Assembly: GCA_029204225.1 (NCBI GenBank)
Contig: CM055095.1
Location: 65,592,625-65,656,624, forward strand
DNA: 64,000 nt
Direction of reading: 5' to 3'
From: Diphasiastrum complanatum
Taxonomy: Eukaryota > Streptophyta > Lycopodiopsida > Lycopodiales > Lycopodiaceae
The notes beneath the pieces are model-generated. The model worked only from the letters and a program-made list of their open reading frames with translations, did no database searches and was not told the origin of the DNA. The position numbers and the translations under genes are program-made. This document shows, piece by piece, positions 1 through 12,564 of the stretch (the first letter of the stretch is position 1; the number at the start of each line of letters is the position of its first letter).

Positions 1-1392
<1,392 letters not shown>

Positions 1393-1404
1393 TGGTATCA
1401 GAGC
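1393..1404 (+). other. Primer binding site (tRNA-iMet)
   Basis: TGGTATCAGAGC directly after the 5' LTR is the standard plant Copia primer site, complementary to the 3' end of initiator methionine tRNA. Confidence 0.95.
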
Positions 1405-2001
1405 ATTAGGCGGCCAAATGTGCAGGTTTTGCCAGATTTAGAAGAGATTTGTGGGCGAGTTTGCTTTTGTAGCATTCCAATCAAGTTTCTAGCTAAAAAT
1501 CTTGTTGATTTATGTGTAGAAATTGGATCTTTGTGATCAAAACATCATTTGTATGCATTTCAATTGAAGTAGGGCGAATTCCCTCTGTACTTATCAGAAT
1601 AAGGAGACAAAAATTGTTTTGGAAAGAGGGAGATGCAAGATCCAACAAGATCCTATTAGTTTTCCATTCTAGCATATAGTTTTTTGATTCAATTTCTTGC
1701 TTCTTCATGTCAAAAACTTCAAAATTGATGTAACCCTCTGATTTTCAGTTTGCTGAATGATTCAAGAGTGTATTTCAATCTTAGGAGTGAGGGAAAAGCA
1801 AGTATATTGAGGTTTGGTCTTGGTTTGATCAAGAAATCATAAAACTAGTGGCTAAAATTAAGGAAAAAGTGAGGAAAAGAGAGAAAAAGTAAGGTTTTAG
1901 GTTCCAAATCTTTGTGATTTCTTCTTGTGTTTCATTTGTTGATTCAAGAGAGTGCTTAGTGCATTGGAACAGGTCAAAGATCAGAGATCAATCATTGCAA
2001 C
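1405..2001 (+). other. Copia 5' leader
   Basis: Untranslated leader of about 600 bp between primer site and gag-pol ATG. No conserved protein is seen here; short frames are broken. Packaging or dimerisation signals would be expected in it but cannot be identified by reading. Confidence 0.6.
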
Positions 2002-5000
2002 ATGGCTACAAATGGAGGCTACATGTTGGAAAGCAATGATAGGCTTACCTCCCTCAACTATTCTACTTGGAAAGTAAGGATGGAGTCTTTGCTTGAGATG
2101 AATGAGTTGATGGATATTGTTGTAGGTGTGGAGGAGAGACCTTTGGCACCTCAAGAACAATTGAGGTATGACAAGAGGGCAAAGAAAGCCCTTCACATGA
2201 TCAAGATGAATGTGACAAATGAGCTTATCAAAGAGGTTGGTAAGTGCACATCATCTAGTGAAGCTTGGGAAGCCTTGAAGAAGGTTTATGAATCCAAGTC
2301 TACTTCTAGAGTGTTGACTTTAAGAAGGCAAATCTTTTCTTGTATGCAAAAGAAGAGTGAGAATGGACATGCTTTTGTTTTGAGAGTTAAAGCATTGAAT
2401 GATGAGTTAGCATGCATTAATGATGGCATAAATAATGAGGAGCTTGTTCAAGTGATTCTCAATGGCTTGTTGGATGATCATGCTAATCTTGTTCAAAGTT
2501 ATGCTATCCAAAAATGTTTACCAAGTGTTGGAGACTTGCAAGAGGTCTTGTTGGCTGAAGAATTCAGGTTGCAAGCAAGAGTGGGAGCATCTTCTACATC
2601 TCAAGGAGGAGAAGAGGAGGCAATGTTCTCTAAAGGCAAGTTCAAGGGCAAAGGTAAAAGCAATTGGTCTAAAGGGCAAGACCAAGGTGAGCACTCTACT
2701 TTTGGCAAAAAGAAGGATAGATCTAAGCTAAAATGTTTCTATTGTGGAGTCAAAGGGCATTTTGCTAGTGATTGTTTTAAGAAAAAGAGGGATCAAGGGG
2801 AAAAGCAAACCAATCTAACTATTGATGAGGGTGGGGATGAGCTTCTTTCAAATGATGCTTTTGTTATGTCATCTTGCTTGTTGGCTAATCATGGAGACAT
2901 TGATCCTTGGTGGATTGATAGTGGAGCCACTTCTCATATGACATATCATAAAGAGTATTTTTCATCTTTAATGGCATTTGATGGTGATAGGAAGGTAATC
3001 TATACCGCAAATGATGGTGAGTGTGCAATCAAGGGGATTGGCACAATTCCTATTTCACTTTCTACAAATAGGAATATAGAATTGAAAGATGTTTTGCTCA
3101 TTCCATCCATTACCAAGAACTTACTTAGTGTAAGCCAAATGCTTGACAAAGGATTCAAAGTTGAGTTTGATGGTGATGCTTGCTTGATCAAAAAGGGGTG
3201 TAGTATCATTGCAAAAGGGAAAAGGCAAGGGAAATTGTTCAAGCTTGATGCATGTGTTGTTGCTAACCAAGTTGGATGCATGGCAAATGAACAAATGTCA
3301 ATTCAAGAGGTATGGCATAAAAGGATGGGACATCTCAACTACAAGGCCTTGGAGGTAATAGCCAAAAAGGAGGTAGTAAGGGGACTTCCCAAGTCTCTTA
3401 CTTGCTTGAATCATGTTTGTGAAGAATGTGCTTTGTCTAAATCACATAGATTACCATATACTAGATCTATATCTAGATCTAAGATGCCTTTTTCTCTCTT
3501 GCATTCGGATATTCATGGTGTTACTACAATTAGCAATGGAGGTGCTAAGATGTATGTAACTTTCATTGATGATTTTAGTAGATTTTGTTGGGTTTATCTA
3601 CTAAAGAGCAAGGATGAGGTGTTTGATGTGTTTGTCAAGTTCAAAGTTGCTATTGAGACTCAATTTACAACCAAAATCAAATGCTTGAGGAGCGACAATG
3701 GTGGTGAATACATTTCTAACAAATTCAAAGCCTTTTGCGATGAGCATGGGATCAAGAGGGAGTACACATGTCCAAGAACACCACAACAAAATGGAGTGGC
3801 CGAGAGGAAGAATAGAACCTTGTGTGAGAGTGCAAAGGCAATGAGATTGAATGCTAATCTTCCTAAACCTTTTTGGAGTGATGCTTTGTTGTGTGCAAAT
3901 TTCCTATGCAATAGATGGCCAAGTGTTGTATTGGAAGGAAAAACCCCTTTTGAAGCTTTGTTTGGTACGAAGCCTAATGTCAAGTTTCTAAGAACTTTTG
4001 GATGCATTTGCTACTTCAACATTACTCTTGATGATAGAACTAAGGAGGATCCATCTTCAAGAAAGGGCATTTTTGTTGGTTATAGTGAAGTAAGCAAAGC
4101 ATATAGGATTTATGTTCCTTCAATCAAGAAAGTGTTCACAAGTAGGGATGTCATTTTTGATGAAAGTAACATTCCAAAAGTTGTTTCAAGTGATGATGGT
4201 GTTGTTGCAACTAATGTGCTTGATGACAATGGAGTTGATGACACATTGGATGTGGATGTTGAAGAAGCCTCTTCAAGTCAAATTCCAAGGAGAACTCCAA
4301 GGCATAAAGTGAAACCCTCAAGGCTCACTTATGATGGCAAAGGTAAGCAAGTGGTGGATGGATCCAACTATGCTTTCCTAACTTCTTTTGATGTACCTTC
4401 ATGTGTAGATGAAGCAAGGCAAGAAGAGGAATGGATCCAAGCAATGGATCTTGAGTTTGAAGCACTTATGAAGAACAACACATGGAGATTGGTGGAGCTT
4501 CCAAAGGGCAAAAGTGCAATTGGATGCAAATGGATCTTCAAGGTAAAGACAAATCAAGATGGATCTATCAACAAGTTGAAGGCAAGGTTGGTGGCTAAAG
4601 GTTATGCTCAAGAGCATGGCATTGACTATGAGGAAACCTTTGCACCCGTGGCAAAGATGGTGAGCATAAGAGTAATCATTTCCCTTGCAACTCTTTATGG
4701 ATGGGATCTTTGGCAATTAGACATTTCTAATGCTTTCTTGAATGGTGATCTTGAAGAGGAAGTCTACATGGAGCAACCCGAGAGCTATGTTTCTCATAGC
4801 AAGCCTAATCATGTGTGTTTTCTACAAAAAAGTTTGTATGGTCTTAAGCAAGCACCAAGGAGTTGGTATGCTAGGCTTAACTCTTTTCTACTTTCTCAAA
4901 ACTTCACTATGAGTGAGTATGATCATTCACTTTACTTTAGAATTAGTGCTAATGATGTTACAATCCTTCTAATTTATGTGGATGACATTATTTTAAGTGG

Positions 5001-5952
5001 AGGGAACAAGGAAGATATAGAAGATATCAAGAAAGCACTAAAAAAGGAATTTGAAGTGCATGATCTTGGTCTTTTGAGCTATATCTTAGGAATAGAAGTA
5101 ATTAGAACTTCTCAAATCACTTTTATTTCACAAGAGAAGTATGCTATTTCTATTCTCAATAGATTTCATATGGTAGATGCAAATCCTATTGATACACCTA
5201 TGGAATCACATGTAAAGCTAACTATAAGAGGTAATGAAAGATCCTTCGAGGACATTACTCTCTATAGGAAGCTAATAGGTTCTCTTATATATCTAACCAT
5301 CACAAGACCTGATTTATCTTATTGTGTTGGTAGATTAAGCCAATTCATGCAAGATCCTAGCATAGAACATTGGAAACTAGGAAAGAGGATCTTGAGATAC
5401 ATCTCGGGAACAAAAGATTTTGGCATTGTTTATAGAGGCTCATCACCTAACTTATTTGGGTTTTCAGATTCAGATTTTGCAGGAGACCTTATGGATAGAA
5501 AATCCATAAATGCACATGCTATTTTCATAGGTGATGGAGCTATCTCATGGATGTCGAAGAAACAAGCAACTATATCACTTTCTTCTAGTGAGGCCGAGTA
5601 CAAAGCTTTGACATCATGCACAAAGGAGATGGTGTGGATCAAGAGGATGATTATGGAGCTTCATTTGCTGGATTTTTCAGAGAGTCCAATCATCTTTTGT
5701 GACAACCTTTCAGCCCAAAGTCTAGCAAGCAATCCGGTTTTCCATGCAAGGAGCAAACATATCGAGGTGGCTTACCATTTTGTGAGAGAACAAGTGTTGG
5801 CAAAAGAGATCAAGCTTGAACATGTCCCATCAAAGGAATGTGTGGCTGATATCTTTACCAAAGCATTGGGAAAGGACTTATTTTTCAAGCATAGAACAAG
5901 TCTTGGTGTACTTTCTAAATCTATGCTAAAACTAGTTGAAGAGGGAGTGTGA
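2002..5952 (+). CDS. Copia gag-pol polyprotein, 1316 aa, intact
   Basis: One uninterrupted frame encodes everything needed for retrotransposition. Order: gag (about 1-290) with CCHC zinc knuckle starting at Cys245; aspartic protease with D-S-G at 306-308; integrase with HHCC zinc site (His439, His444, Cys473, Cys476) and catalytic Asp503, Asp565, Glu601 (D,D35E spacing); reverse transcriptase with YVDD at 992-995; RNase H with Asp1156, Glu1197, Asp1234. Integrase before RT is the Copia order. The ATG at 2002 is the first in a frame that starts with a typical gag N-terminus. No frameshift separates gag from pol, so gag excess would have to come from another mechanism. The last codons overlap the start of the 3' LTR. 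No disabling change was seen. Confidence 0.97.
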   Translation: MATNGGYMLESNDRLTSLNYSTWKVRMESLLEMNELMDIVVGVEERPLAPQEQLRYDKRAKKALHMIKMNVTNELIKEVGKCTSSSEAWEALKKVYESKSTSRVLTLRRQIFSCMQKKSENGHAFVLRVKALNDELACINDGINNEELVQVILNGLLDDHANLVQSYAIQKCLPSVGDLQEVLLAEEFRLQARVGASSTSQGGEEEAMFSKGKFKGKGKSNWSKGQDQGEHSTFGKKKDRSKLKCFYCGVKGHFASDCFKKKRDQGEKQTNLTIDEGGDELLSNDAFVMSSCLLANHGDIDPWWIDSGATSHMTYHKEYFSSLMAFDGDRKVIYTANDGECAIKGIGTIPISLSTNRNIELKDVLLIPSITKNLLSVSQMLDKGFKVEFDGDACLIKKGCSIIAKGKRQGKLFKLDACVVANQVGCMANEQMSIQEVWHKRMGHLNYKALEVIAKKEVVRGLPKSLTCLNHVCEECALSKSHRLPYTRSISRSKMPFSLLHSDIHGVTTISNGGAKMYVTFIDDFSRFCWVYLLKSKDEVFDVFVKFKVAIETQFTTKIKCLRSDNGGEYISNKFKAFCDEHGIKREYTCPRTPQQNGVAERKNRTLCESAKAMRLNANLPKPFWSDALLCANFLCNRWPSVVLEGKTPFEALFGTKPNVKFLRTFGCICYFNITLDDRTKEDPSSRKGIFVGYSEVSKAYRIYVPSIKKVFTSRDVIFDESNIPKVVSSDDGVVATNVLDDNGVDDTLDVDVEEASSSQIPRRTPRHKVKPSRLTYDGKGKQVVDGSNYAFLTSFDVPSCVDEARQEEEWIQAMDLEFEALMKNNTWRLVELPKGKSAIGCKWIFKVKTNQDGSINKLKARLVAKGYAQEHGIDYEETFAPVAKMVSIRVIISLATLYGWDLWQLDISNAFLNGDLEEEVYMEQPESYVSHSKPNHVCFLQKSLYGLKQAPRSWYARLNSFLLSQNFTMSEYDHSLYFRISANDVTILLIYVDDIILSGGNKEDIEDIKKALKKEFEVHDLGLLSYILGIEVIRTSQITFISQEKYAISILNRFHMVDANPIDTPMESHVKLTIRGNERSFEDITLYRKLIGSLIYLTITRPDLSYCVGRLSQFMQDPSIEHWKLGKRILRYISGTKDFGIVYRGSSPNLFGFSDSDFAGDLMDRKSINAHAIFIGDGAISWMSKKQATISLSSSEAEYKALTSCTKEMVWIKRMIMELHLLDFSESPIIFCDNLSAQSLASNPVFHARSKHIEVAYHFVREQVLAKEIKLEHVPSKECVADIFTKALGKDLFFKHRTSLGVLSKSMLKLVEEGV
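5935..5947 (+). other. Polypurine tract of the Copia
   Basis: Purine-rich run (GTTGAAGAGGGAG) immediately before the 3' LTR, at the position where plus-strand DNA synthesis is primed. Confidence 0.8.
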
Positions 5953-6600
5953 AAAATTGTCAACTAGTAGTATTTTCCTAACTTGAGATTTTGTAGGCCT
6001 ATGGCCAAATAAAAGTTAGAGATAGGTTCATACATGTATGTAGAGGCCCAAAGTATGTGTACACTACTTTTGAGGTCACATTAATTAGAGGAGGTCGAGT
6101 GTGGAGCTCTTCTATTGGCTCATAATTTGGTGCATTCCTATTTGACCAAATTTCTAGGTATATGGGTGAATCCTATTGGACCCCAATTTTAGCCTATCAT
6201 AAGACAAGTGGCCAAGAGGCACTATGGCTGCTATAAATAGCCATCTCCACGAGTATGTACACATCTCATTTTCATTCTATTGAATGAATGTTATGCTCTT
6301 TGAAGGTCCATCTTCTTCTCTCTCACTTTTTTGTTCATATCTTGCATTCTAGCCACTAGAATTGTGATTTCTTTGTTGCTATGGCTTCACACGTGTGAAA
6401 TGCAGGTTGTAGGCTCTGAAGTACGGACAGGGACAGCAAGTTTCTGTTTGTGGAAGCTTATGATCAGATTTTGATGTTTAGTTGATGTTTAGTATGCTTA
6501 ACATCACAATTTCTATCATTTTTTCAATCTAGATGTGCATAACTTCCATGGCCAAGATCTTTATGAAACTTTAGCATCTTTTGGATCTGAGTTTTTCACA
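5948..6600 (+). repeat. 3' LTR of the intact Copia
   Basis: 653 bp, apparently identical to the 5' LTR, ending TTTTTCACA at 6600. The AC microsatellite resumes at the next base. Confidence 0.96.
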
Positions 6601-6613
6601 ACACACACACACA

Positions 6614-8918
6614 TTGGTAGTATCAAATCTAATAATACCACCTCTAACTTTAAATGGTTCACTTCAAACGGTTTTCCCTTTTTTTTGAAGTGCTTGATAG
6701 TTAAACAAATATCAGTGAATTTTGACTAGCGATAATCGTTGATAAGCAGATGGCATTTATTGTAGCAAATCGCATATGAATGCTTGTGATATGATTGTAC
6801 TGAAAGACAACGATTTCAATGTTGTCAATCTACACTGTTTGCACGTAGATTATATGATTGAGGCTTGATTACTTCATGAGTAACATCATTGTCATAGTTC
6901 GCTGGAATACTAGCGATGCTCATCAATAACCAATGCAAATGTTAGCATAATTATTGCTTTGCAAAGGATAGCTTGATAGCTTCACCAATGACATATTGAA
7001 GTCATACTTTTCATGCTTTCTATGAAGTTGGATTTGCCCTAACATAGTCATTGAGACTATACAAGCCAAAGATTTTTATACTTGTTTCTTAAACACGACA
7101 GCTCAATTAAATTTGTAATTTTTTGCACATGCCCTTTCAAGTTTATACTAGTAATCGAGCTTGATCATCCTTGGAAGGCATGGATATGCTCAAGGGTTTG
7201 ACACCAGTACACGACTCTTTCACAGGTCCACGGGTTAGTATGGCATGAATTTGCCCTAATACCGTTGTACATGTGTCCTTGCTCAACCTAAAAAAAAAAA
7301 CAATCATAAAAACTATTTAAACATGTTTAGCAAGCATCTTTCATGTATTTCTTTTATTTGATAAATTACTGATATGGACTAATGTCTGTTACACTGATCA
7401 GCATGGCTTTCGTCCTGATATGGTAATATGACGGCTTAGCCTATCGCTAAAAGTTACAAATGAATGGGAAGATTGGACTATGTATTTGTCAGTTTAACCA
7501 AGTTGTTAAGTGGCAATGCTTATTTTGTACATGGATAACAATTGACATTCAACTTTGACACTTGCCTTCCTCTCATACTAACTCGCGTGATTTTGTGTTG
7601 TGGGATGGTGGCACAGGTACCAGCTGGATGTCTTGAAATAAGTCTTGCTTTATGGCGCTTTACTATACTGTATTCACTTTTCAGCTATACTTTACCTGGT
7701 TGGCTTATGAATAAAGGTTTCAAAGGGTTTGGTCTTGCTTAAGCAAGAGGAACTATGGAATGCTTTACTCTCTCTCACGACCCTAATTAGATTTGGACCA
7801 TTGGGAGGTGCGTTGGACATAGGCAAAAGACCTAAATTTGGTAATAGCTAAGTAGGACCATGTGGATTGATGACCACATGCATGTGGTATGAGCATGTGT
7901 ATTGTATGCGTGCCTTGGGTGTGGATGTGCACTTACATTGCTTTTGCATGAGTCCTAGCTATTATGGGTAAAGGGTCTTTCTATGAAGATTATGCAAAAT
8001 CTAGCTTGATCATTTTACATTTCCATGTACATATGTCAATAGCACATGTGTGGAGCATGTTCCTGTGAATAGTAGGCCTAACTGCTTCAGATCATTTATG
8101 TCATAAATTATTTTGTTTCATAAAACCTAGTCAAGTAGTAGCATGCCAAATGTCATCATGGGTTTGGACCTACATCCACCACCTTATTGTCCATATCATT
8201 GTGTTGATTTGGCATAGGCTAGAGGACTTCCATATAGAGTCCTATGAGGTGATGACCCATGTCCTAAAGTGTAGGGACACAAAAATGCAAGTGATGCATC
8301 ATATCCAAAATCCTCATTCTATTGGCTTTTGAGGTCCAATCATATTGAGAGGTGCAAATCATGTAAAGAGGTCATTACATAACTTTTTAGTGTAGAAACT
8401 CGAGCTATCACTATATGGAGTGAGCTCTCATTGTACTATTCTCACTTAAATTGACTCTTTTTGTAGCATGGCTTTAGTCGTGTTTGCATGACAATTTGGA
8501 GATGTCTAAGTTTTGAATGACAATGGGCCTAGTGTTGAACTATCACGGATTGGTTAGTAATTGAATTGTGAAAACTATGGATGGTTTAGAAGCACATGTT
8601 TCCTTCAAAGGATCCTCTTACCGGTCTTTGGCTATGAGTAACAGTTGAAAAAATATGTTAAAAAATTATTTTTTGCCTTTACAGAAATTCCTAGCAGGCA
8701 ATTTAAATTAGAAATATTGGCCAATTGTAATTTCTTATTTTTTCCAAAATTGTACATGTTGTGGGAATTTTGATTTCCTGGTATGATATTGGTTTAGCAA
8801 AGTGCTTATTAAAGGTGAATTTAAGTTGCGACTAATTGAAATCACCAGAAAAGTGAATAGTAATGAAAACTCTTTATTCAACAAAGATGTTGTTGAGTAC
8901 AATATGAGAGTGCTGAAA
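6614..8918. other. No gene recognised
   Basis: About 2.3 kb of AT-rich sequence with only short frames. No protein domain, RNA gene or LTR boundary could be supported. It is probably old intergenic DNA or unrecognisable transposon remains. Confidence 0.5.
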
Positions 8919-9661
8919 TGTTGGAGGGTTTGCGGATCCCAAGACAACCCTAATCCTAGTTAATAAGTGAGAGGGATTTGGAACCCTACGTGTGTAAGTC
9001 CGACCCGATGATCACATAGTTATTTGATTAGAAAGTCAATAAAAGGACTTTAGGCCTTTTTGCGGGACTTTTAATTTCGCAGGGCCTAAATGTCAAGTTA
9101 GTGAATAAAGTTGGGTTTTCCTCCAATTTGGATGGTTCCCACTCTTTTTTAAATTTGAATTATTAGGGAGGCAAAAATGGACCAATAGGATTCAGAGGCC
9201 AGGATCCTCCTCTCTACTATAAAAAGGAAACAACTGGAGTTCCTACACATGTTCATTTCCTCATTTCAATAAAGCAGATTGGTTCTCTTCTGAAATGTAT
9301 TGATGAATGTCCTTGCTCTCTATCACTTTTCCTCCATCTCTCATGCTTTCTTTGGATTTTGCTAATTGTTGGATTTGATTGTTATTGGGATTGCATGTTG
9401 TTATACTTTTTATGAGAGAGAAAGGGAGAGAGAGAAAGAGTAAGCTATCTTGTAATGGATCGTAGTGTTAGTGGATGTAGTGTTAATGTTTAGGTTTAAT
9501 GGATGTTAGAATTAGATTTGGATCTTCCATTCATGCTGAAATTTGAACTATACTATTTCTCTCATGGGAACGAATCTATGCGTGACAACTAACTTTGTCT
9601 CTTCGATGCTAGATTGATTAGATCTTGGATTGAGGTTAGGCAAGGAAAGAAACCCACTACA
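8919..9661 (+). repeat. LTR of the left Gypsy-like element
   Basis: 743 bp starting TGTTGGAGGG and ending CCCACTACA. Boundaries were set by comparison with the minus-strand LTR at 62623-63381 and by the primer site beginning 4 bp after the end. A TATA-like stretch (CTATAAAAAGG) lies near 9217. Confidence 0.8.
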
Positions 9662-9665
9662 ATTT

Positions 9666-9683
9666 TGGCACCGTTGTCGGGGA
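9666..9683 (+). other. Primer binding site (tRNA-Asp type)
   Basis: TGGCACCGTTGTCGGGGA matches the complement of the 3' end of plant tRNA-Asp except for a few changes. This primer is typical of Athila/Tat-like plant Gypsy elements. Confidence 0.85.
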
Positions 9684-10899
9684 GCTACGCCAATTTTTCA
9701 GTTTGCAGCATGATTGTTGGATGGTTAGCTTGCATTAGGCATCTTGTCGTGGCATGAATAGTATTAGATCTGCATTTAGGGTTAGTTTGGGAGTGATTTT
9801 GCTTGATTTGAGTGGATTTTCTTGTTTGAAATCTAATATGATTGTAGAACAAAGAAAGCTATTCAAATCACCAATCTTAAGATCCATTTGGATCTGAGAT
9901 ATCAGAAAAAACAACAAAAATCGGTCAAATCTACCAGATTTTGGTCAAAATGAGGCAAAAATTGTTATCAGAGCTGATAAATTTTTGCCCTATTTTAGGA
10001 AACCTTTGCTGAGTTGCAGACGCCTTCGGTTTTGATCATAGAACCTTCAGTTTGAAGGGCGAACAATCCTTCCCAGCAGATTCCATAAACATCAGAAAAA
10101 CCGTCAAAAAACACCAAAAAATCACCAAAACCCTAAAAATACTAGAAAAAGAACCTTCGCCCGATTCACTGTGCATAGGTTTGATTCAGATCTATCTACT
10201 GACAGGTCGACGAAGAATAGTACCAAAAATAGAAGGTTCTTCAGAAGATCAGTTGTCATATTGCCATACTTTTGTCAAAAAAGTCACTTTTTTGCAAAAA
10301 TACCACTATTACTCTTGATCCTTCGCCAAAACCTTCGCCGAGTTTTCAGAACATTTATAGTAAAATACTATTTCTGAGTTCGGCGAAGATTCCTCTTGTC
10401 CAGATCATAGAAATTCTTAATTTTTACCCTCGCCAAACTACATAAACTGTACTTTCTTGTGTCAAAAACCTTCGTCGGGTTTACCATAGCTTTATCTGTG
10501 TCAAATTTTGCATCTAAGAGTTCGGCAAAGGTTATTTCCCTAGAAATTGTCAGAAAAGTTGATTAGAGAGTTTTTTTTTTTTTTTTCCAAAATAGCACTG
10601 TTGAACCTTCGCCGAGCCAATCTTCGCCTAGGAAACCTTCACTAGTTCTATTTTTAGATTTTGATTTTCCAGATCAAGTCTCTGTCAAAATTTGGATCAA
10701 ATCTGATACAATTTGATTTGGATTCTGAGAAAATTTTCATTTGTTAGAAGTATCAATTGATTAAATTTTGAAATCTTTTTCACGATCTAGAAATCAGATT
10801 TTTGGAAAGTGGAATAGATCTAGCAGATTTGATCTGAGATAGTTTTGATTGAAAAATCTAGATCCAATCTCATTGTCTGCTTGATTTGAATTTGTGAAG
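9684..10899 (+). other. Untranslated leader with reiterated CTTCGCC motif
   Basis: About 1.2 kb between primer site and gag ATG. The motif CCTTCGCCGA or its complement TTCGGCGAAGG, with variants, recurs roughly ten times between 10020 and 10640. The equivalent leader at 61404-62600 shows the same feature. No ORF of note. Confidence 0.6.
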
Positions 10900-11040
10900 A
10901 TGGCTGCTCCTGGAGGTGCTCCTCAGGAAGTCAATCCAATCATTGTTAGAAGAACACCTCGTTTGGATCTACCCAAATACAATGGGTTAACACATCCAGT
11001 TAAATTTCTTCAAAAATATAATTACACAAAGTTAACATAA
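10900..11040 (+). pseudogene. Truncated gag of the Gypsy-like element
   Basis: 46 codons starting M-A-A-P-G-G-A-P-Q-E-V, closely matching the first ~40 residues of the gag at 61403. The match ends at about 11020 and the frame stops at TAA 11038-11040. Only the N-terminus remains; the zinc knuckles are lost. Confidence 0.85.
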
Positions 11041-11125
11041 TATCATCAGGATACTAGAAGTTGAGAAATTTATCTCATAGATATTAGCATTTGGAGTTTG
11101 CATCATATACCAATCCAAGAATGAT

Positions 11126-12298
11126 TTAACATTCAAGATGGAAAACCATCTGCAGCTGAAAGCATCGTCTTGTTGTGAAGACTAAGAGATCACAACAAAA
11201 AATTGTTAAATTATAATTCAATATATTAAACTCCATCCCATCATGTAAATAAAAAACGTGAAAATATCTCTTTACCTTTGCATCAACAATCTCTATGTTA
11301 GTATTTACAATCAGCCCATCTGGCCTGGGCAATAGCTCCACCATCCTCTTGTACATGGAGTTAACAATGGGTGGCATTCAAGGAATTCATTGTCATGCAC
11401 ACAGGTGTGCAGCTTCCAGTAGAATCCACTTTCAAAGATATTACATGCACAACCAATGTTTGTTGCCAGCAAATGACAAGCAATGAATCACTAGAATCTA
11501 TAAGAGTTTCCAAAAAACAAATCTTACAAAAAGAAATTATCTTACTTTGCACAATATGGGATGATGAACATTGATGCCTCCTTGCTTGTGTGCTTGAAGA
11601 GCCTTCTGGCTTTTCTCTCTTTATGCAACAGATGCCCAAAAAATGGAGATACAACAAAAATCTCCTTCGTGATTGTATATGTGTATTTATGTACACAATA
11701 TACACACCCAGATTCAATGACTGTGTCTGAGATATGGGAGGTCTTCTCCTTTAGCTCCCTACAATGCGGGTCTTTGATATGCATTGCAAAACTAATATCA
11801 TCTATACAAAACATAAACTCTCCTCCAAGATCGTCTATTTTTTTTGGCTATATACATATCAAAATCAATGTATCTTTCAGAATCAAAGAATGTGTCCTTT
11901 GAATCATTGGGGTGTTTGATGTCCAACTCTTTATCAGTTGCATCAACATCAGAAACAATTTTGTCCACCACTGTATTTAAATCATTTGCATGTTGAGAAG
12001 GAGAGCTTTGGATTTCAAGATCAGGGGTTGGGGGAGGACTCTCAACCCATGGAATTGCCAACGTACTTGGCACATCTTTTTTGATGGGAGGAGGCGAGGG
12101 TGAAGAGTTGGGAGACCTAGGCTTGGGTTTTTTAGAAACAAATTCAAACTTTATGCTACAAGAATATACATCAATATAACTAAAAAAAACTCGACGAATG
12201 CTTGGGCTGTGCTTGCTTTCTCTTTTTTCGGGGTGGGACATGCCCCCTTTCAAGAAGAACTTGCCTTTGTGTGAAGCCTGACTTAAAAATGTTGTCAT
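11126..12298 (-). pseudogene. Ulp1 (C48) protease-like ORF, broken
   Basis: Minus-strand coding remains. From 12298 a Pro/Ser-rich then acidic segment runs to about 11840, where a one-base slip in an A-run shifts the frame. It continues as 11814-11542 with ...D-T-V-I-E..., then S-P-F-F-G-H-L-L-H-K and F-I-I-P-Y, a pattern like the mid-part of Ulp1/SENP cysteine proteases, before a good donor (GTAAGA near 11550). Possible further exons at 11530-11280 are frame-broken; another donor follows GTTGATGCAAAG near 11283. Ulp1-like domains are common cargo in plant Mutator and CACTA transposons. The catalytic His-Trp and Cys could not be placed, so the assignment is tentative. It lies just downstream of the H3-like gene on the same strand. 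Confidence 0.4.
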
Positions 12299-12305
12299 AG
12301 GTGTT

Positions 12306-12564
12306 TCAAAGCCTCATGACAAGAAGCATGTCCTTGGGCATCAATGTCACCCTCTTGGCATGTATCGAGCACAAGATCGAATCCTCAAACATTTTAGTTT
12401 GGAAGTCCTCGTACGCAGTATGGAGTGCCTCCAAGGCAATGATATTCCACCTCACTACATAGGGCAGATGAGTAGTCATATCCTGCGTGACCTCCCTCAC
12501 AGCCCAGTAGAAGGCTGCTTTCAACATAGCTAGTAAGTCTAGCGGTTTGCTTCATCCGAGCCAT
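12306..12564 (-). pseudogene. Histone H3-like gene, tail deleted and frameshifted
   Basis: From the ATG at 12564 the first nine codons read M-A-R-M-K-Q-T-A-R, one change from the canonical H3 N-terminus. After 12 codons a one-base shift leads into the frame starting at 12527, which reads as an H3 histone fold: V-R-E-V-T-Q-D in helix 1 and F-E-D-S-I-L-C-S-I-H-A-K-R-V-T-L-M-P-K-D in helix 2/loop 2, stopping at TGA 12306-12308. About 45-50 tail and alpha-N residues are missing. Loop 1 is about four residues longer than in canonical H3 and has Arg-Trp before helix 2 and Glu-Asp-Phe within it, features seen in centromeric H3. Met-Pro-Lys-Asp is as in ordinary H3. It is most likely a captured or retroposed H3-family fragment; centromeric origin is speculative. 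Confidence 0.75.

Larger units (their letters stand above)
8919..11040 (+). mobile_element. 5' part of a Gypsy-like LTR element (LTR, leader, gag start)
   Basis: Sequence from 8919 matches, in opposite orientation, the element at 59.5-63.4 kb: LTR, tRNA-Asp primer site, leader of about 1.2 kb, and a gag beginning M-A-A-P-G. Similarity stops about 120 bp into gag, near 11020, so the copy is truncated. No protease, RT or integrase follows. Calling it Gypsy rests on primer-site type and on gag with zinc knuckles in the other copy. No reverse transcriptase of this family is in the window to confirm it. Confidence 0.8.

Noticed and set aside
1393-1404. Possible tRNA genes at TGGTATCAGAGC and TGGCGCCGTTG sites
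   Set aside because: They are complements of tRNA 3' ends directly after LTRs, i.e. primer sites. No cloverleaf surrounds them.
12306-12564. Direct call as CENH3
   Set aside because: R-W, E-D-F and a longer loop 1 hint at it, but M-P-K-D and the N-terminal M-A-R-x-K-Q-T-A-R are canonical H3. Left as H3-like.
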